Positions 45,005 to 55,479 are shown, counted from the first letter of the stretch. The stretch is DNA of 64,000 nt from Ferrimonas lipolytica (GCF_012295575.1 NZ_CP051180.1:2480001-2544000), one strand, 5' to 3'. Numbers and translations are program-made. The notes: generated from the letters alone by a model not told the origin.

Positions 45005-45706
45005 ATGAGCTTTACCTTTAAGCAATTCCATATCGAACATGACCGTTGTGGTATGCCGGTAAGCACCGATGGCGTTATGCTTGGAGCTTGGGCCAAACTG
45101 CCAGACAACGGCCATGTTGCCGACATTGGTACCGGCTCAGGACTATTGGCGCTAATGGCCGCGCAGCGAAGTAACTGCGCTATTACAGCAATTGAGATCG
45201 ATCGTGATGCCGCTTTGCAAGCGACAGAAAACTTTGCTGCCAGTGCATGGCAGCATCGAATTAACCTGTATCATGGGCCAATACAGCAGTGGCAAGGCCA
45301 AGTGGATGCCATCATCTGCAATCCGCCCTACTTTACTAATGGCGCTCGCAGCGATAAAAGCCAGGGACGAGCAACGGCACGGCACCATGATCAGCTAAGC
45401 CATCAGCAGTTGCTCGAACAATGTGCTCGCCTGCTTAGTCCAACGGGCTATGCCAATGTGATTTTGCCGCAAGCAGAAGCACAACAACTGATTACATCGT
45501 TGCCGCTGTTTGGCTTACACCTACAGCGACAACTGTTGGTGCACACCACCGCCAAAAAACCGGTGCAGCGACAACTGCTAACCTTTGGTAAGCAACGGTG
45601 CGAGTGTGACCAACAAACGCTAGTAATCCATCAACACGGTGGTTACAGCGAACAATTTCGAGTCTTAACCGACAACTTTTACCTACATCTTGGATCCAAC
45701 CACTGA
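45005..45706 (+). CDS. trmN: tRNA1(Val) (adenine37-N6)-methyltransferase
   Basis: Methylates A37 of tRNA-Val with S-adenosylmethionine. 233 residues from the ATG at 45005 (a GTG at 44993 is in frame). The N-terminal FKQFHIEHDRCGMPVSTDGVMLGAWA and VADIGTGSGLLALMAAQRS, the SAM-binding motif, then the catalytic NPPY in AIICNPPYFTNGARS. The C-terminus matches YfiC. The stop TGA overlaps the srmB ATG by one base, so the two are coupled. In E. coli the same two genes are neighbours but divergent. Confidence 0.93.
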   Translation: MSFTFKQFHIEHDRCGMPVSTDGVMLGAWAKLPDNGHVADIGTGSGLLALMAAQRSNCAITAIEIDRDAALQATENFAASAWQHRINLYHGPIQQWQGQVDAIICNPPYFTNGARSDKSQGRATARHHDQLSHQQLLEQCARLLSPTGYANVILPQAEAQQLITSLPLFGLHLQRQLLVHTTAKKPVQRQLLTFGKQRCECDQQTLVIHQHGGYSEQFRVLTDNFYLHLGSNH

Positions 45707-46926
45707 TGAGCTTTTTAGAATTAGATCTTGATCCGCGGTTACTCAGTGCACTGGCCAAGGCCGGTTACACAAAACCTACTACCATTCAGACCGAAGTGCT
45801 GGAATGTGCGTTAGAGCAACGTGACATTCTCGCCAACGCCCCAACCGGTACCGGCAAAACCGCCGCTTTCCTGTTGCCTGCAATCCAGCATCTGCTTGAT
45901 TTCCGTCGCCGCGACCCAGGTCATGCCCGCGTACTGATTCTCACCCCTACTCGTGAGTTGGCTGAGCAGGTGCGTCAGTATGGTGAAAAACTAGTCCGTG
46001 GCACCGAGTTGACCATCGGCGCTATTGTTGGTGGCCGCGATTACCAGCTGGATGCCGACCTGCTTACCGCTAACCTAGATATCTTGGTAGCAACTCCAGG
46101 ACGTCTTGAGTACTACCTTGAGAGCGAGCGCTTTGATCCACGCCAGGTAGAACTTCTGATTATCGACGAAGCCGATCGCATGCTCGATTTGGGCTTTATG
46201 CCAGTGGTTGAACACATTGCTAATGAAGTGCGCTGGCGTAAGCAAACCATGCTGTTCTCTGCCACCTTGGAAGGCTCTGGCCTGAACCAATTTGTGCATA
46301 AACTGCTGGAAGATCCTGTGCGTTGCGACGCCAAGCCGCCACGCAGTGAGCGTAAAAAGATTAACCAGAGCTACTACCGTGCTGACGATGCTAACCACAA
46401 ATACAAGCTTCTGAAGCGTCTGCTGGCCGACGAAGAGTGTGAGCGCAGTATCATCTTCGTCCGCACCCGTGAGCGCGCAGTACAGCTAAACTCGAAGTTG
46501 TTCGCCTCTAAGGTACGCATTGCAGTATTGCAAGGCGACATGGCTCAGGGACAACGAGATCGTGCCATCGAGTTGTTCAAAGAGGGCAAGGTAAAGCATC
46601 TGGTTGCCACCGATGTCGCCGCTCGTGGCTTGGATATCCAAGACGTGACCCACGTAATCAACTACGATTTGCCGCGTAAGGGCGACATATACTTACACCG
46701 TATCGGTCGTACCGCTCGTGCTGGTGCCAAGGGCAGCGCCGTATCTATCGTGGAAGCGCATGACTACCCACACTTAGAGAAGATCCAGCGTTACGTTGGT
46801 GAGCCCATTCGCTACCGCGTAATCGAAAGCCTGCGTCCGCTGTCTAAGGCACCGAAATTCGGCAAGCCGAAAAAGACCAAAGCCAAGGCTAAAACCTCAG
46901 CTTCAAAGAAGAAAAAGAAAAAATAA
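45706..46926 (+). CDS. srmB: ATP-dependent RNA helicase SrmB
   Basis: A DEAD-box helicase of 406 residues that helps assemble the 50S subunit. Motifs in order: Q motif YTKPTTIQTEVL, Walker A NAPTGTGKTAAF, PTRELAEQV, TPGRLEYYLE, DEAD in [13 protein letters not shown] in LFSATLEGSG, IIFVRTRERA, ATDVAARGLDI and HRIGRTARAG. The short Lys-rich tail (KKTKAKAKTSASKKKKKK) replaces the Arg-rich extension of other members. The place beside trmN supports SrmB over the other DEAD proteins. Confidence 0.9.
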   Translation: MSFLELDLDPRLLSALAKAGYTKPTTIQTEVLECALEQRDILANAPTGTGKTAAFLLPAIQHLLDFRRRDPGHARVLILTPTRELAEQVRQYGEKLVRGTELTIGAIVGGRDYQLDADLLTANLDILVATPGRLEYYLESERFDPRQVELLIIDEADRMLDLGFMPVVEHIANEVRWRKQTMLFSATLEGSGLNQFVHKLLEDPVRCDAKPPRSERKKINQSYYRADDANHKYKLLKRLLADEECERSIIFVRTRERAVQLNSKLFASKVRIAVLQGDMAQGQRDRAIELFKEGKVKHLVATDVAARGLDIQDVTHVINYDLPRKGDIYLHRIGRTARAGAKGSAVSIVEAHDYPHLEKIQRYVGEPIRYRVIESLRPLSKAPKFGKPKKTKAKAKTSASKKKKKK

Positions 46927-46962
46927 TCAGCTTGTTTGCTAACAAAAACTGCATTTGAAAAC

Positions 46963-46991
46963 GAGGGCCTATTTCGATGAAATAGGCCCTC
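46963..46991 (+). terminator. srmB terminator
   Basis: A 12-bp stem GAGGGCCTATTT/AAATAGGCCCTC with a 5-base loop. The following T-tract is weak (GTGTTATTG). Confidence 0.7.
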
Positions 46992-47025
46992 GTGTTATTG
47001 TGTCGTCAATGCCCTCATTAACGGA

Positions 47026-49206
47026 TTGGCAACAGTGACACCCACAAGCAATAACGATTTGCATCACATCATTAACCGAAGGCAATCCGACTCCTGGGCA
47101 ACCAGCAGCTCGTTGCTATTTATTGCTAAGCTGTTACTGATTGCATTGGTTACCGTGGTATTAACCGAATCAGTTCTCTACACCAACCGCACCGATCTGC
47201 AAAAAAGATTATCAAATCAACGATTTGCAGCCCTTCAAATATTTAGCGATCGCATCAACGATACCTTGCAACAACAACGGGTAGATACCATTACCCTCAA
47301 ACAGTTCAGCCTGCTTTCTGAACTGTTAGACGGAGACGACAACGACTTAAGCCGAACTCACCAAGTACTGTCGCGATTACAAGCGCGGGTTCTCGCTTAC
47401 CAAGACATCGCCTTGATTGATAAAGACGGCAATATTGTTATCTCCACTGGTGAAGATCGGCAACTCAGTGTAAGCAAACGGGCGCTACAACAAGCGATGT
47501 CGACATTAACTATGGCAGACGTATATCTGTCACCGTTGGAACTCAATAATCCCGACGGCGAAGCGCGCGTTTGGACACTAACCCCACTCAACAACAATCG
47601 TCACGGTGCGAGTTACCTGTTAGTTAACGTTCGCCTCAATGAGTTATGGGAATCAATCTACAGCATCACCTATGGCGAAAAACCAGCGCTATTTTTGGTT
47701 AATCAAAGTGGTCAATATATTCATCTAACCGAACCCGAAAAGCACGGTAAGACACCACTGCGTCAACTTTATCCTGGCGTCTGGGAGTACATGGGTAAGG
47801 AGGGTTTCGGTCAATATCAACTTGGTGATAAAAACCTGATCTTTATGAAAGTAAGGCCAAGCAATAACGACTCGGTCTACCTACTGTCTTACATTGACGC
47901 TAATACCAATATGCCAATTGAGAATCGCTTTCGCTGGCAGATCCGAGCAATTATGGCGATGGTGCTGCTGTTTCTTAGCTTGTTCTTATGGTTGCAACGA
48001 CGACAACGGTTAACCCAACGCGCTCAAAAGCGCGCCAATAAACTGGCTGAGCAACTGTATCAATCCAATATTGGTTCGATGTTGTTTAACAGCGACGGCT
48101 ACTGCATCAGTGTCAACCAACAGCTGGTTGAACAACTTGGCATCGAAGCAACCAAACTGGAAGATCGTCGCTTCAGTCGGTTATTTCATAGCGAGATGAT
48201 CGGCATCGATGTGGTTTGGCAGATGGCACGTACCTCCGGCTACTGGCATGGAGCGTTGCAGCTAACTAACCAACAAAACTCGCAACTACGGATAAATCTG
48301 CATAGTTTTTACATCGAGCCAAACGAAGTGCTGTTATTAATGCGCTTAGAGGAGAGTCCACAACAGCGAGAACAAGCATTGCGCTTAGCTCAATACGAGC
48401 AGTTGAGCGACAGTGGTAGCGGTATTGCTTTAATTGGTGCTAACCAAAACATCATTAACTGCAATCGGGCCATGACCGCCATCACCAAGACTCCATTGCA
48501 GCAGTTGCTGCATAGTAACTGGCAGCAACTGCTGCCGCTGTGCAGTGAAGACATGAACCAGCTGATGGAAACTCAGTTAACTTCGCGCGGTTTCTGGCAA
48601 AGTCAGCTGTGGATCCGCCGTGGTGATGCCGCCATATGCCGCTGCTTGGCCAGCATTCAAATCTCAGAGTTAACCCATATTGAGGAAGGAAATCGGATCT
48701 TGACCCTCACACCACTTAGAGATCTGTCACTCTATAGTGACGACGGGTTAGCTGGCAATATTAGCCGTGGCAACCTTGGTCAACTGCTGCGACAGCAGCC
48801 CAACCACCAACACTGTTTGATGGTGCTTAGCATTGGCAATGACTCGGAAATAAACAGTTTCTCTGATGCTGATCAGACCCTTTTTAGACAGCATGAGATC
48901 CTCAATCACCTTGTCGCAGCACTGCCGCCAGAAGCGGTATTGGGCAACTTCTCTCACCCTAGTGAGATTCAGATCTTACTGCCACGCTGGCAACACACGC
49001 AGGCGTCGCAACTGGCGGCTGGTCTATTAAAGCTATTGGACGACGCCGATCTCGGCCAACAAACCATCATAGGTTTGTCTCAAAGCGATGTTGATGCCAA
49101 CTGGGTGCAGCTATTGGATGAGGCGTTAGCGGCCATTGAACGCGCTCGGATGACCGGCCAGCGTTATTGCCAAGCCCACACCCGCATTTCCAAAAGCTCG
49201 ATATAG
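47026..49206 (+). CDS. Membrane PAS sensor protein with degenerate GGDEF-like domain
   Basis: 726 residues. A membrane span at about 27-48 and another near 310-328 enclose a periplasmic sensor (about 50-305, dCache/CHASE-like, with FSLLSELLDGDDND and QDIALIDKDGNIVISTGED). Two PAS-like domains follow (about 345-440 and 460-560). The last 150 residues follow the GGDEF layout (LGQLLRQQ..., then LMVLSIGND, then an ILLP strand, IIGLSQSD and LLDEALAAIERARMTGQRY) but the GGDEF loop reads FSHPSEI. It is probably not an active diguanylate cyclase. Start at TTG 47026 or GTG 47035; no strong ribosome site. Confidence 0.75.
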   Translation: MATVTPTSNNDLHHIINRRQSDSWATSSSLLFIAKLLLIALVTVVLTESVLYTNRTDLQKRLSNQRFAALQIFSDRINDTLQQQRVDTITLKQFSLLSELLDGDDNDLSRTHQVLSRLQARVLAYQDIALIDKDGNIVISTGEDRQLSVSKRALQQAMSTLTMADVYLSPLELNNPDGEARVWTLTPLNNNRHGASYLLVNVRLNELWESIYSITYGEKPALFLVNQSGQYIHLTEPEKHGKTPLRQLYPGVWEYMGKEGFGQYQLGDKNLIFMKVRPSNNDSVYLLSYIDANTNMPIENRFRWQIRAIMAMVLLFLSLFLWLQRRQRLTQRAQKRANKLAEQLYQSNIGSMLFNSDGYCISVNQQLVEQLGIEATKLEDRRFSRLFHSEMIGIDVVWQMARTSGYWHGALQLTNQQNSQLRINLHSFYIEPNEVLLLMRLEESPQQREQALRLAQYEQLSDSGSGIALIGANQNIINCNRAMTAITKTPLQQLLHSNWQQLLPLCSEDMNQLMETQLTSRGFWQSQLWIRRGDAAICRCLASIQISELTHIEEGNRILTLTPLRDLSLYSDDGLAGNISRGNLGQLLRQQPNHQHCLMVLSIGNDSEINSFSDADQTLFRQHEILNHLVAALPPEAVLGNFSHPSEIQILLPRWQHTQASQLAAGLLKLLDDADLGQQTIIGLSQSDVDANWVQLLDEALAAIERARMTGQRYCQAHTRISKSSI

Positions 49207-49261
49207 GGCAAAGCAGCCTCTAGAGCCCAGTTAAGGTTTACCAACACCAGTCATAAAAAAG

Positions 49262-49447
49262 GGCTGTGTCGTAGTTAACTGTTGAGATTTATCTCAAGCC
49301 TTGGGCTGGTAACGGTAGTGGTATTTGAGAGGGGCTATGTCGCGGTGGCGGCAGCACCCAAAGGGGAGCTTTACCCATTGTGTCGGGACGCGCCTAGCCG
49401 CTGCTTTAACGGTATTGGTTAGAACAATACTTAGTTGCTACACAGCC
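49262..49447 (-). mobile_element. GGCTGTGT element, copy 7 (internally deleted, 186 bp)
   Basis: Reverse orientation, from GGCTGTGTCGTAG to TTGCTACACAGCC. Lost the central GCCGCATTGGAGC and GCAGTCCA hairpin parts. Flanks TAAAAAAG and TAAAAAAA match at 7 of 8; the right one is directly adjacent to the terminator hairpin of the DUF481 gene. Lies between convergent genes. Confidence 0.88.
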
Positions 49448-49453
49448 TAAAAA

Positions 49454-49473
49454 AAACCGCCAAATGGCGGTTT
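49454..49473. terminator. Bidirectional terminator of the DUF481 gene
   Basis: Stem AAACCGCC/GGCGGTTT with loop AAAT, A-tract left and T-tract right. On the minus strand it ends the DUF481 gene; element copy 7 used its A-tract. Confidence 0.85.
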
Positions 49474-49491
49474 TTTTTATGGTTAATTAGC

Positions 49492-50199
49492 TTAAAACTT
49501 ATAGAGCAAGGTCGCCGCTAAAATAGTATCGGTGCTGTCGGTATCGCCACCGGGATCACTGTTGTGTTTAATGTTGTAGGACAGCTTCATCGCCAGCTCA
49601 CCAACCAGATTGGCAACCAACGAGCTTTCGCTAAAGCTGATGGTAGCGCCATCGAAGGCGATATCCGAACCAAGGGTTTGCTTGAATTCAGCGTTATCAG
49701 AAAACTTCCACCAAAACTCTGTTTTAGCGCGCACAATCACATCGGACTCATTGTCTTTGTCTACAACCAAATCTTCATCGATTTTTTTGTAGCTGTAACC
49801 AGGGCCAACCTCAAATAGAAGGGTCATATCTTCTTCTTCAATGAAGCGGTTACCGTAACCTGCCGCGCCTGTAACTACGTATTCGTAACCACTAAATTTA
49901 TCGGTTTCTGCATTCAATACCGCAAAAAAATAGTGCTTGCCCGACGCGGGGTAATCAGTCTGAACTTCACCGCGATAACGCTCTGCAGAACGTTCATCGT
50001 CATCTTCACTATACAGGGCTTCCAGCTTGTAGTGGTTAGTCCAATCACCAAGCTTATGTTCGCTGTTGTACTTAGCCAAGATACTAGTACTTTCGGTGTT
50101 ACCGCTGGTCATGGTTGCACCCAGTTCAGCTTCAGCACTATATTCTGCTACTGCGATAGCTGGTACACATAGGAATACTGCAATCAAAGTCCGTTTCAT
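49492..50199 (-). CDS. DUF481 family outer-membrane protein
   Basis: A 235-residue small beta-barrel. Signal peptide MKRTLIAVFLCVPAIAVA. The mature part opens with EYSAEAELGATMTSGNTESTSI, the DUF481 N-terminal repeat feature (GnTes), then alternating strands such as WTNHYKLEALYSEDDDERSAERY and VVTGAAGYGNRFI. It ends in AATLLYKF with terminal Phe. GGAGAG precedes the ATG. Function unknown; salt-stress or alkaline-responsive members are known. Confidence 0.88.
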   Translation of the reverse strand: MKRTLIAVFLCVPAIAVAEYSAEAELGATMTSGNTESTSILAKYNSEHKLGDWTNHYKLEALYSEDDDERSAERYRGEVQTDYPASGKHYFFAVLNAETDKFSGYEYVVTGAAGYGNRFIEEEDMTLLFEVGPGYSYKKIDEDLVVDKDNESDVIVRAKTEFWWKFSDNAEFKQTLGSDIAFDGATISFSESSLVANLVGELAMKLSYNIKHNSDPGGDTDSTDTILAATLLYKF

Positions 50200-50325
50200 T
50201 TATCTCTCCGTACATCAACATCTACTACTTTTGGCGCATTGTTACAGATCACTAACAGAAAAACAGCACCAACAGCGACAATCGTTCGATATATCAGCTA
50301 ATAAGCACTTATTCAGGCAAAAAAA

Positions 50326-50345
50326 ACGCCCACCGAAGTGAGCGT
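50326..50345 (-). terminator. fba terminator
   Basis: Stem ACGCCCAC/GTGAGCGT (one wobble) with a CGAA loop; on the minus strand a TTCG-type loop is followed by a run of T residues. 20 bases after the fba stop. Confidence 0.8.
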
Positions 50346-50365
50346 TGTAACATCCAGTGAAAGCG

Positions 50366-51433
50366 TTAAATGTTTACTTTTGGATCCAACTCACCGGTCT
50401 GGTAGCGCTTGTACATCGCCTGCAGGCTCAGTGGCTTCAGCTTACTGCCTTGACCTGCACAGCCAAAGGCTTCGAAACGATCAGTACAGATCCCAGCCAT
50501 TGCATCCATCGATGCCTTCAGGAATTTACGCGGATCAAACTCTGCTGGATTTTCAGCAAGGAACTTACGTACCGCACCGGTAGACGCCAAACGTAGATCG
50601 GTATCGATGTTTACTTTACGTACACCGTACTTGATGCCTTCAACGATCTCTTCCACTGGCACACCGTAGGTTTCAGGGATTTCACCACCGTATTGGTTGA
50701 TGATCTCCAGCCACTCTTGCGGCACTGAAGAGGAGCCATGCATTACCAAGTGAGTGTCAGGGATGCGCGCGTGGATCTCTTTGATGCGATCCATTCGCAG
50801 TACTTCTCCGGTAGGTTTCTTAGAGAACTTGTAAGCGCCATGAGAAGTACCAATAGCGATAGCCAACGCATCAACCTTGGTCGCAGCAACAAAGCGTGCT
50901 GCTTCTTCAGGATCGGTCAACAGCTGGTCGTGGCTCAATACACCTTCCGCACCGACACCGTCTTCTTCACCAGCCATGCCGGTTTCGAGGCTCCCCAAAC
51001 AACCGATTTCACCTTCAACGGACACACCACAAGCGTGGGCAAACGCAACGGTACGCTGAGTTACTTGGACGTTGTAGCCGTAATCCGCAGGGGTCTTACC
51101 GTCGGCGTGCAGAGAACCATCCATCATTACTGAGCTGAAACCCATTTGGATAGAGCGCTGACATACGTCTGGCGAGGTACCGTGATCTTGATGGATACAT
51201 ACTGGTACATCTGGGTACTGCTCCAGTGCCGCATTCATCAAGTACTTTAGAAATTGTGGGCGAGCGTACTTACGCGCACCAGCAGAAGCCTGCACGATAA
51301 CCGGAGAGTCGGTTTGCTCAGCAGCCTGCATGATGGCGCGCATCTGCTCTAGGTTGTTGACGTTAAATGCTGGTACGCCATAGCTGTGTTCAGCAGCGTG
51401 ATCCAGCAGCTGTCGTAGGGAGATCAAGGCCAT
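50366..51433 (-). CDS. fba: Class II fructose-bisphosphate aldolase
   Basis: Glycolysis/gluconeogenesis: cleaves fructose 1,6-bisphosphate with a divalent metal. 355 residues from the ATG at 51433 ([19 protein letters not shown]), with GGAG upstream. [15 protein letters not shown] holds the zinc-binding His and catalytic Asp. SVMMDGSLH and [11 protein letters not shown] follow, and [13 protein letters not shown] and [10 protein letters not shown] are the zinc and phosphate-binding loops. The sequence is of the subtype called Calvin-type (about 355 residues). Downstream of pgk in the epd-pgk-fba order. Confidence 0.96.
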   Translation of the reverse strand: MALISLRQLLDHAAEHSYGVPAFNVNNLEQMRAIMQAAEQTDSPVIVQASAGARKYARPQFLKYLMNAALEQYPDVPVCIHQDHGTSPDVCQRSIQMGFSSVMMDGSLHADGKTPADYGYNVQVTQRTVAFAHACGVSVEGEIGCLGSLETGMAGEEDGVGAEGVLSHDQLLTDPEEAARFVAATKVDALAIAIGTSHGAYKFSKKPTGEVLRMDRIKEIHARIPDTHLVMHGSSSVPQEWLEIINQYGGEIPETYGVPVEEIVEGIKYGVRKVNIDTDLRLASTGAVRKFLAENPAEFDPRKFLKASMDAMAGICTDRFEAFGCAGQGSKLKPLSLQAMYKRYQTGELDPKVNI

Positions 51434-51516
51434 GATAGGCTCCATTTATTATGTATAAAATTTTCGGTAGCAACGGGTTTCCCCGTCGCTCTTTATGGCA
51501 TCCAGCCAATAAACTG

Positions 51517-52695
51517 TTACTTATCTGCGCGCTTGGTCAGCATCTCAACCGCAGGTAATGTTTTGCCCTCAAGGAATTCCAAGAAAGCGCCACCGCCGGT
51601 AGATATGTAAGAAACCTGCTCAGCGATACCGTATTTATCTACAGCAGCTAAGGTATCACCACCGCCAGCAATCGAGAACGCAGTGGATTCGGCAATGGCA
51701 CGGGCGATGCGCTCAGTCCCTTTACCAAACTGATCAAACTCAAATACGCCAACCGGGCCGTTCCAGACAATAGTGCCGGCATTCTTCAAAATGGCAGCTA
51801 GCTGTTCAGCGCTGTCTGGGCCGATATCGAAGATCATGTCTTCTGCGGTTACATCAGCAACACCTTTTAGCGTTGCGGTCGCGTCTTCAGCAAATTTATC
51901 GGCGCAAACTACGTCAGTTGGTACAGGGATGTCACCGCCATTGCTCTGCGCATCGGCAGTCAGTTTTTGCGCCTGTGCCACTAAATCAGCTTCGTAAAGC
52001 GATTTACCCACGCCATGGCCAGCAGCAGCGATAAAGGTGTTGGCAATGCCGCCGCCAACAACCAGCTGGTCAACCTTGGTCGCTAACGACTCCAGTACGG
52101 TCAGTTTGGTGGAGACTTTAGAGCCACCGACAATGGCAACCATTGGCCGAGCTGGATTATCTAAGGCTTTGCCCAGTGCATCCAGTTCACCAGCTAACAG
52201 TGGTCCGGCACAGGCAACAGGAGCATAGACACCAGCACCATGGGTAGAAGCTTGCGCGCGATGTGCGGTACCAAAGGCATCCATTACGTAGATGTCACAC
52301 AGCTCGGCGTACGATTTGGCAAGGCCTTCGTCGTCTTTCTTTTCGCCGCGGTTAAAACGAACGTTTTCCAGCACCGTCAGTTCACCGGCTACCGGCGTAA
52401 AACCATTGAGGTAGTTACTCTCAAGACGCACCGGTACAGTAAGCTTGTCAGCAAGGTAATCCACTACTGGTTGCAGCGAAAACTTCTGCTCAAACTCACC
52501 TTCGACTGGACGACCAAGATGAGACATAACCATCACACTTGCGCCAGCTTTTAGGGCGTGTTCAATGGTTGGTATAGACGCTAGGATCCGCGCATCGGAA
52601 GTGACTTTACCGTCTTTAATCGGCACATTCAGATCTTGACGAATTAGCACGCGCTTGCCGGCCAAATCCAGATCGGTCATTTTAAGAATGGTCAT
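51517..52695 (-). CDS. pgk: Phosphoglycerate kinase
   Basis: Makes ATP from 1,3-bisphosphoglycerate. 392 residues, E. coli type: [68 protein letters not shown], and [16 protein letters not shown] with [14 protein letters not shown] at the nucleotide site. Eighteen bases after epd. The ATG at 52695 aligns with E. coli MSVIKMTDLDL. Confidence 0.97.
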   Translation of the reverse strand: MTILKMTDLDLAGKRVLIRQDLNVPIKDGKVTSDARILASIPTIEHALKAGASVMVMSHLGRPVEGEFEQKFSLQPVVDYLADKLTVPVRLESNYLNGFTPVAGELTVLENVRFNRGEKKDDEGLAKSYAELCDIYVMDAFGTAHRAQASTHGAGVYAPVACAGPLLAGELDALGKALDNPARPMVAIVGGSKVSTKLTVLESLATKVDQLVVGGGIANTFIAAAGHGVGKSLYEADLVAQAQKLTADAQSNGGDIPVPTDVVCADKFAEDATATLKGVADVTAEDMIFDIGPDSAEQLAAILKNAGTIVWNGPVGVFEFDQFGKGTERIARAIAESTAFSIAGGGDTLAAVDKYGIAEQVSYISTGGGAFLEFLEGKTLPAVEMLTKRADK

Positions 52696-52713
52696 AGATT
52701 ACCTCAATGTTTA

Positions 52714-53730
52714 TCAATCTTGTTCGGCGGTGTGCATTGCCACAGCCGTATCCAGCATTCGGTTAGCAAAGCCCCATTCGTTATCGCACCACAACAGCAA
52801 TTTCACTAGGTGACCATCAGCCACCCGCGTCTGGCTGCCGTCGATAACGCAGGAGTGTGTATCATGATTAAAGTCGATAGATACCAAAGGTGCTTGGGTA
52901 AAACCAACAATGTCAGGAAATTGCTGGATTGCTTGCTTTAAACGCTGGTTAATTTGTTCAATATCAACTCTGTCGCGCAGAGTTAACGACAGATCCATCG
53001 CGGTCACATTAGTGGTGGGAACACGAACGGCAATGGCTTCAAGTTTGTTATGCAGATTGGGCAAGATGCGTTCAATGCCGCGCGCTAAACGAGTATCTAC
53101 CGGAATGATTGATTGGCTAGCTGCACGGGTACGACGGAGATCATCATGATAAGCGTCGATCACCTGCTGGTCATTCATCGACGAATGGATGGTTGTAATA
53201 GCACCACGCTCAATCCCAAAGGCATCGTCAAGTAGCTTTAACACCGGCACTGAGCAATTGGTGGTACAAGAAGCATTAGAAACAATGCGTTCGCTACCGT
53301 TCAGTTCATGGTGATTGACCCCATAAACAACGGTGGCATCCACGTGATGATCAGCAGGGTTAGAAATGAGTACTCGTTTGGCACCTGCTTCCAAATGGGC
53401 TTGGCATGCCGCTGCAGTCTTGGCACTGCCGGTACATTCAAATACCACATCGATATTGAGCTGCGCCCAAGGTAATTGGCTTGGGTCAGCTTGATGGAAA
53501 AGCTGAATGCGATCATCCCCGACCATCAACAAGCCTTCGGCACTGTTGACTGGCAGGTGGAAGCGGCCGTGGGTGGTATCAAACTGAGTCAGATGGGCTA
53601 TGCCTTCTGGCTTAGCCAGTTCATTAATAGCAACGATCTCAATCTGATCGCGATGGCCACTTTCATAAAGCGCTCGCAAGGTGGAACGTCCGATCCGGCC
53701 ATAGCCGTTTATGGCGACGCGTAATGTCAT
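52714..53730 (-). CDS. epd: Erythrose-4-phosphate dehydrogenase
   Basis: Oxidises erythrose 4-phosphate to 4-phosphoerythronate for pyridoxal phosphate synthesis. 338 residues, GAPDH-like: [18 protein letters not shown] (NAD), the catalytic Cys in [19 protein letters not shown] and the His/Arg region. The position first in epd-pgk-fba and the E4PDH pattern [23 protein letters not shown] mark it as Epd and not GapA. Confidence 0.95.
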   Translation of the reverse strand: MTLRVAINGYGRIGRSTLRALYESGHRDQIEIVAINELAKPEGIAHLTQFDTTHGRFHLPVNSAEGLLMVGDDRIQLFHQADPSQLPWAQLNIDVVFECTGSAKTAAACQAHLEAGAKRVLISNPADHHVDATVVYGVNHHELNGSERIVSNASCTTNCSVPVLKLLDDAFGIERGAITTIHSSMNDQQVIDAYHDDLRRTRAASQSIIPVDTRLARGIERILPNLHNKLEAIAVRVPTTNVTAMDLSLTLRDRVDIEQINQRLKQAIQQFPDIVGFTQAPLVSIDFNHDTHSCVIDGSQTRVADGHLVKLLLWCDNEWGFANRMLDTAVAMHTAEQD

Positions 53731-53854
53731 GGCTGCCCTGTCATGCGCGGAAACTATCCGATAGAAAAAACGCTCGCTATTCTAGCCCAAAAGGCGCCGT
53801 CGCTAAAGTGATTCTCATTAGCTAAGTCACTGCGCAAATGGGATAATGTGTCCC

Positions 53855-54547
53855 ATGCGATTAGATAGATTACTTAGCGGCCAGCCAAGCTGGAACCGCC
53901 GCCATGCGCAGCTGTTGTTAATCCAAGGCCGAGTGCGGGTCAATAACGAGGTGATTCGCCAAGGTGAATACGAGGTTTCTCAGTTTGCCAGCGTAGATGT
54001 CGATGACCAATCCGTACAGCACGGCAAAGCAGCGTTGTACCTAATGTTGAACAAACCGGCCGGAGTGGTTAGCGCCACCACAGATCCCGAGCACCCAACG
54101 GCGTTGTCATTGCTGCCACAATCACTGCAAACCGAACTGCATATTGCCGGCCGGCTCGACAAAGCTAGCACCGGCTTACTGCTGCTTACCAACGACGGTT
54201 TATGGTCACGCCGGATCACCGAGCCGGAATTGAAGAAGCCCAAAACCTATCTGGTCACCTTGGCTAACCCCATTGACCCCGGCACCGCTGAACGGTTTGC
54301 CCAAGGCATATATTTTGAGTACGAAGGGATCACGACCAGCCCAGCCCAACTGCAGCAGTTAGACAGCCACCGCGCGCGACTGACCATCTTTGAAGGCCGC
54401 TATCATCAAATCAAACGGATGTTCGGCCGCTTCCGTAACCCAGTGGTCGGTTTACATCGCGAGACTATGGGGCCTATCACTTTAGATCCGCTGTTAAAGG
54501 CGGGGGAATACCGTTACTTAACTAAAGCAGAAATCACGGCAATTTAG
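53855..54547 (+). CDS. rsuA: RsuA-family 16S rRNA pseudouridine synthase
   Basis: About 230 residues from the ATG at 53855 (MRLDRLLSGQ); an ATG at 53846 would add three. An S4 domain (MRLDRLLSGQPSWNRRHAQLLLIQGRVRVNNEV) precedes the catalytic domain with GRLDKASTGLLLLTNDG, whose Asp is catalytic, then KTYLVTL and FEGRYHQIKRMF. The length and S4 pattern fit RsuA (pseudouridine 516 of 16S rRNA) better than RluB/E/F, but these are close. Confidence 0.85.
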   Translation: MRLDRLLSGQPSWNRRHAQLLLIQGRVRVNNEVIRQGEYEVSQFASVDVDDQSVQHGKAALYLMLNKPAGVVSATTDPEHPTALSLLPQSLQTELHIAGRLDKASTGLLLLTNDGLWSRRITEPELKKPKTYLVTLANPIDPGTAERFAQGIYFEYEGITTSPAQLQQLDSHRARLTIFEGRYHQIKRMFGRFRNPVVGLHRETMGPITLDPLLKAGEYRYLTKAEITAI

Positions 54548-54596
54548 CGCTAAAGTCGGTATACTCTGCGCCCCTTTAATCCGTAATGGAGTCAGC

Positions 54597-55430
54597 ATGG
54601 TCGAAATCGGTCAATACAACACCCTTGAGGTCGTTAAGAAAGTGGGCTTTGGCGTTTACTTAGACGGCGACGATCTGGGTGAGATCCTGCTGCCTAAGAA
54701 ATGGGTTCCGGAAGGCACCGAAGTGGGCGCTAAGGTTGAGGTGTTCCTATACCTTGATTCCGAAGATCAGTTTATTGCTACCACCATGAAGCCAAAAGCC
54801 CAGGTGGGTCAATTTGCGAGCCTGAAATGTTCCGCAACCACCGATTTTGGTGCATTCCTCGATTGGGGCTTGGACAAAGATCTGCTGGTGCCATTTAACC
54901 AGCAAAAGAAGCCGTTCGAAGAGGGTCGCTTCTACGTAGTCTACCTCTACGTTGATCAACACACCGATCGCATTGCCGCATCCGCTAAGATTGATCGCTT
55001 CCTCGACAAGACTCCTGCAAATTACAGTAATGGCGAAAAGGTGTCGCTGCTGATTGCCGGTAAGTCCGACATCGGCTACAAGGCGATCATCAACAATGAA
55101 CATTGGGGTGTGATTTACTTCGACAGCGTCTTCAAGGACCTAAAGCCAGGCATGCGTATGCCGGGCTTTATCAAGAAGGTTCGTGATGGCGGTGGCATTG
55201 ATGTCTCCATCAACCCACCAGTCCACAAGCAGGCAGATCAGGTATCCGATCACATCATCAGTTACCTACAAAACCAGCCAAACGGATTTGCTCCGATCTA
55301 CGATAAGACCGATCCGGAAACCATTAAGCGTACCTTTGGTGTATCCAAAGCAGTATTCAAGCGCGCTATTGGTGGTCTCTACAAGTCCGGTCAGATCACC
55401 ATCCTTAAAGACGGTATCGAACTGAAGTAA
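54597..55430 (+). CDS. CvfB-like S1 RNA-binding protein
   Basis: 277 residues. Tandem S1-like OB-folds: VGQYNTLEVVKKVGFGVYLDGDDLGEILLP, then GQFASLKCSATTDFGAFLDWGLDKDLLVP, then a third domain near 140-215, and a C-terminal winged helix (DPETIKRTFGVSKAVFKRAIGGLYKSGQITI). This matches the CvfB/YitL family, which binds RNA and affects virulence and exoprotein genes in Gram-positives. Role here unknown. Strong terminator follows. Confidence 0.9.
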   Translation: MVEIGQYNTLEVVKKVGFGVYLDGDDLGEILLPKKWVPEGTEVGAKVEVFLYLDSEDQFIATTMKPKAQVGQFASLKCSATTDFGAFLDWGLDKDLLVPFNQQKKPFEEGRFYVVYLYVDQHTDRIAASAKIDRFLDKTPANYSNGEKVSLLIAGKSDIGYKAIINNEHWGVIYFDSVFKDLKPGMRMPGFIKKVRDGGGIDVSINPPVHKQADQVSDHIISYLQNQPNGFAPIYDKTDPETIKRTFGVSKAVFKRAIGGLYKSGQITILKDGIELK

Positions 55431-55443
55431 GCAGCATCAGTTA

Positions 55444-55479
55444 AAACAGGCCGCCAGCGCTCTCGTTGGCGGCCTGTTT
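55444..55479 (+). terminator. Terminator of the CvfB-like gene
   Basis: A 13-bp stem AAACAGGCCGCCA/TGGCGGCCTGTTT with a 10-base loop and TTTG. Confidence 0.85.
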
